From: an uncultured Clostridia bacterium
Lineage (GTDB): Bacteria > Bacillota > Clostridia > Acetivibrionales > CALMWN01
Assembly (NCBI GenBank): GCA_937873555.1
Contig: CALMWN010000071.1
Span: 1-15,338 of the forward strand
Direction of reading: 5' to 3'
DNA length: 15,338 nucleotides
Shown: positions 14,018-15,338 of the stretch, piece after piece
How the letters are laid out: the number at the start of each line of letters is the position of its first letter
Position numbering within the stretch: position 1 is the first letter of the stretch
The notes under the pieces: model-generated
What the model was told of the DNA's origin: nothing
Seen by the model: the letters and a program-made list of their open reading frames with translations, nothing else
Database searches by the model: none
Program-made: the position numbers and the translations under genes

Positions 14018-15334
14018 TCAGATTCTTACAGCGGGGCGGTTTACAAAATACTGCTCCAATGGGTTGCCCTTGCTGCTCATACCGGTTAACAGCCTGATGT
14101 CTGCCCCCAGAGCCCCTATTGAACCTGCTATGTCTTCATAGCCACGCTCAATATGTTCGACTCCCGTAATATATGTAGTACCTTCAGCTGTCAAACCGGA
14201 GAGGATAAGCGATATTCCTGCACGGATGTCGTTTGCATGTACCAGTGTTCCCAAAAGCGGACGGCCTCCGTTTATAGCGGCAACAGAGTTTTTTACAGTG
14301 ATGTCGGCGCCCATGCGTTTTAATTGTTCACAGTGATGGAACCTTTCGGGATATATACGGTCCATAACGATACTACGGCCTTTTGCCTTCAAAAGCAGTG
14401 CTGTGAGCGGCTGCTGGAAATCGCTGGCCAGTATTGGATACATCCCGCTTTTAATTCTGGTTGATTTTAAATTCGAATTACCTGTAACTGTTATGGAATT
14501 GTCCGTACTGGTGAAATCCAGACCAATCTCGGAAAGCTTCTTTATACAAGCTCCAAGATGTTCCGGAATCACATCCTCAAGTGTTATCGTGCCGTTTGTG
14601 ATTCCTGCGGCCATTAAGAAAGCCCCTGCTACCAATCTGTCGGGAATCACGGAATGCCTGCAGCCTCCCAGCTGTTTCACTCCTTCGATACGTATGGTAT
14701 CGGTACCTGCTCCATATACCTTTGCACCCATCTTGTTCAGCAAGACAGCGGTGTCAACAACTTCCGGATCCCTTGCAGCGTTATACAGAGTTGTTTTACC
14801 GCTGGCAAGCACAGAGGCCAGCATGAGGTTGATGGTTCCTCCACAGGTTATGACGTCAAAGTGAATATCAGCACCTTTGAGTTTTTCAGCTTCTACAGTA
14901 TAATAGTTGTCATAAAAAGTAAACCCCGCTCCCATAGCCTTCAAACCCTTTATATGCTGGTCGATAGGCCTTGAACCCAGATTGTCGCCTCCGGGATATC
15001 CGACGGAAACCTTTTTGTGCCTGGCAAGCAGAGCCCCCACAAAATAGTATGCCGTACGGAAAGAGGCGGATTTTCCGGGGTCTATATTTGTACTGTGAAT
15101 TCCTGTGGGATCTATGTACAATACATTCTTATCTATTTTTAGAACTGCACCTGTGCTTATAATAATATTTGATAAATTCCTTATGTCAGCTATATTCGGA
15201 ACATTACCAAGACAAACCGGCTCATCTGCCATGCAGGCGGCAGCCAATAAAGCAAGAGAACTGTTTTTGGAACCGGGAACCCTTATGCGACCTCTTAAAG
15301 GACCAGAATTATTTACTTCCAGCCATTTTTTCAT
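14018..15334 (-). CDS. murA: UDP-N-acetylglucosamine 1-carboxyvinyltransferase-type enzyme with Cys-to-Asp active site
   Basis: MurA transfers enolpyruvate from phosphoenolpyruvate to UDP-GlcNAc, the first committed step of peptidoglycan synthesis, in the cytoplasm. The 438 residues show Lys23-Asn24 (GSKNSSLALLAA), Arg93, the active-site loop VSVGYPGGDNLGSRPIDQHI with Arg122, Asp305 in ILASDFQQPLTA, and HIERGYEDI near the C terminus. Length is slightly above the usual 417-430. The loop residue equal to Escherichia coli Cys115 is Asp117 (codon GAC on the minus strand, 14986-14984). Natural Asp forms are active and resist fosfomycin. It may be a second, divergent MurA paralogue of the kind Firmicutes often carry. 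ATG at 15334 is four bases from the window edge, so its ribosome binding site is out of view and an upstream in-frame start cannot be excluded. Confidence 0.88.
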   Translation of the reverse strand: MKKWLEVNNSGPLRGRIRVPGSKNSSLALLAAACMADEPVCLGNVPNIADIRNLSNIIISTGAVLKIDKNVLYIDPTGIHSTNIDPGKSASFRTAYYFVGALLARHKKVSVGYPGGDNLGSRPIDQHIKGLKAMGAGFTFYDNYYTVEAEKLKGADIHFDVITCGGTINLMLASVLASGKTTLYNAARDPEVVDTAVLLNKMGAKVYGAGTDTIRIEGVKQLGGCRHSVIPDRLVAGAFLMAAGITNGTITLEDVIPEHLGACIKKLSEIGLDFTSTDNSITVTGNSNLKSTRIKSGMYPILASDFQQPLTALLLKAKGRSIVMDRIYPERFHHCEQLKRMGADITVKNSVAAINGGRPLLGTLVHANDIRAGISLILSGLTAEGTTYITGVEHIERGYEDIAGSIGALGADIRLLTGMSSKGNPLEQYFVNRPAVRI

Positions 15335-15338
15335 CTGT

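Overview
The window reads as chromosomal DNA of a low- to moderate-G+C anaerobic member of the Clostridia. Signs are AGGAGG-type ribosome binding sites, TTG and GTG starts, classic TTGACA/TATAAT promoters with 17-base spacers, an aldo/keto reductase with C-terminal iron-sulfur cysteines, and AT-rich intergenic DNA. I see no rRNA, tRNA, CRISPR array, transposase or phage gene. Identifications come from motif reading alone; no database search was made.

Left part (1-6073): two divergent operons leave one 345-base control region. Leftward are a lipoyl-bearing 2-oxo acid dehydrogenase E2 acyltransferase and the first codons of dihydrolipoyl dehydrogenase (E3). Rightward are a sorbitol-6-phosphate dehydrogenase-like SDR, a PHP-domain phosphoesterase-like protein, a sorbose-1-phosphate reductase-like medium-chain dehydrogenase, and lipB (octanoyl transfer for lipoate synthesis), which overlaps the preceding gene by 4 bases. 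No E1 gene is visible. Bases 1 to about 61 do not continue E3. In another frame they encode an SMC-type ATPase motif, so the left end looks like a chimeric join.

Middle (6074-9104): a DeoR-family regulator is read leftward. Its promoter carries the same TAACATTTT/AAAATGTTA motif that lies just downstream of both divergent promoters of the lipoate/polyol-phosphate locus, so one regulator may control all three transcripts. Rightward follow an iron-sulfur aldo/keto reductase and a cytoplasmic cyclophilin-type peptidyl-prolyl isomerase. Convergent to these is a 52-codon zinc-ribbon gene that ordinary length cutoffs would miss.

Right part (9105-15338): a rightward series comprises sn-glycerol-1-phosphate dehydrogenase (AraM/EgsA family), glycerol kinase, an SSAT-like GNAT acetyltransferase and an MFS transporter. 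It converges on a MurA-type enolpyruvyl transferase whose catalytic cysteine is replaced by aspartate, a change known to give fosfomycin insensitivity.

The best candidate for an undescribed system is the left locus. A lipoate-dependent dehydrogenase core, its own lipoate-making enzyme, two sugar-phosphate dehydrogenases and a PHP protein appear to share one DeoR-type control circuit.
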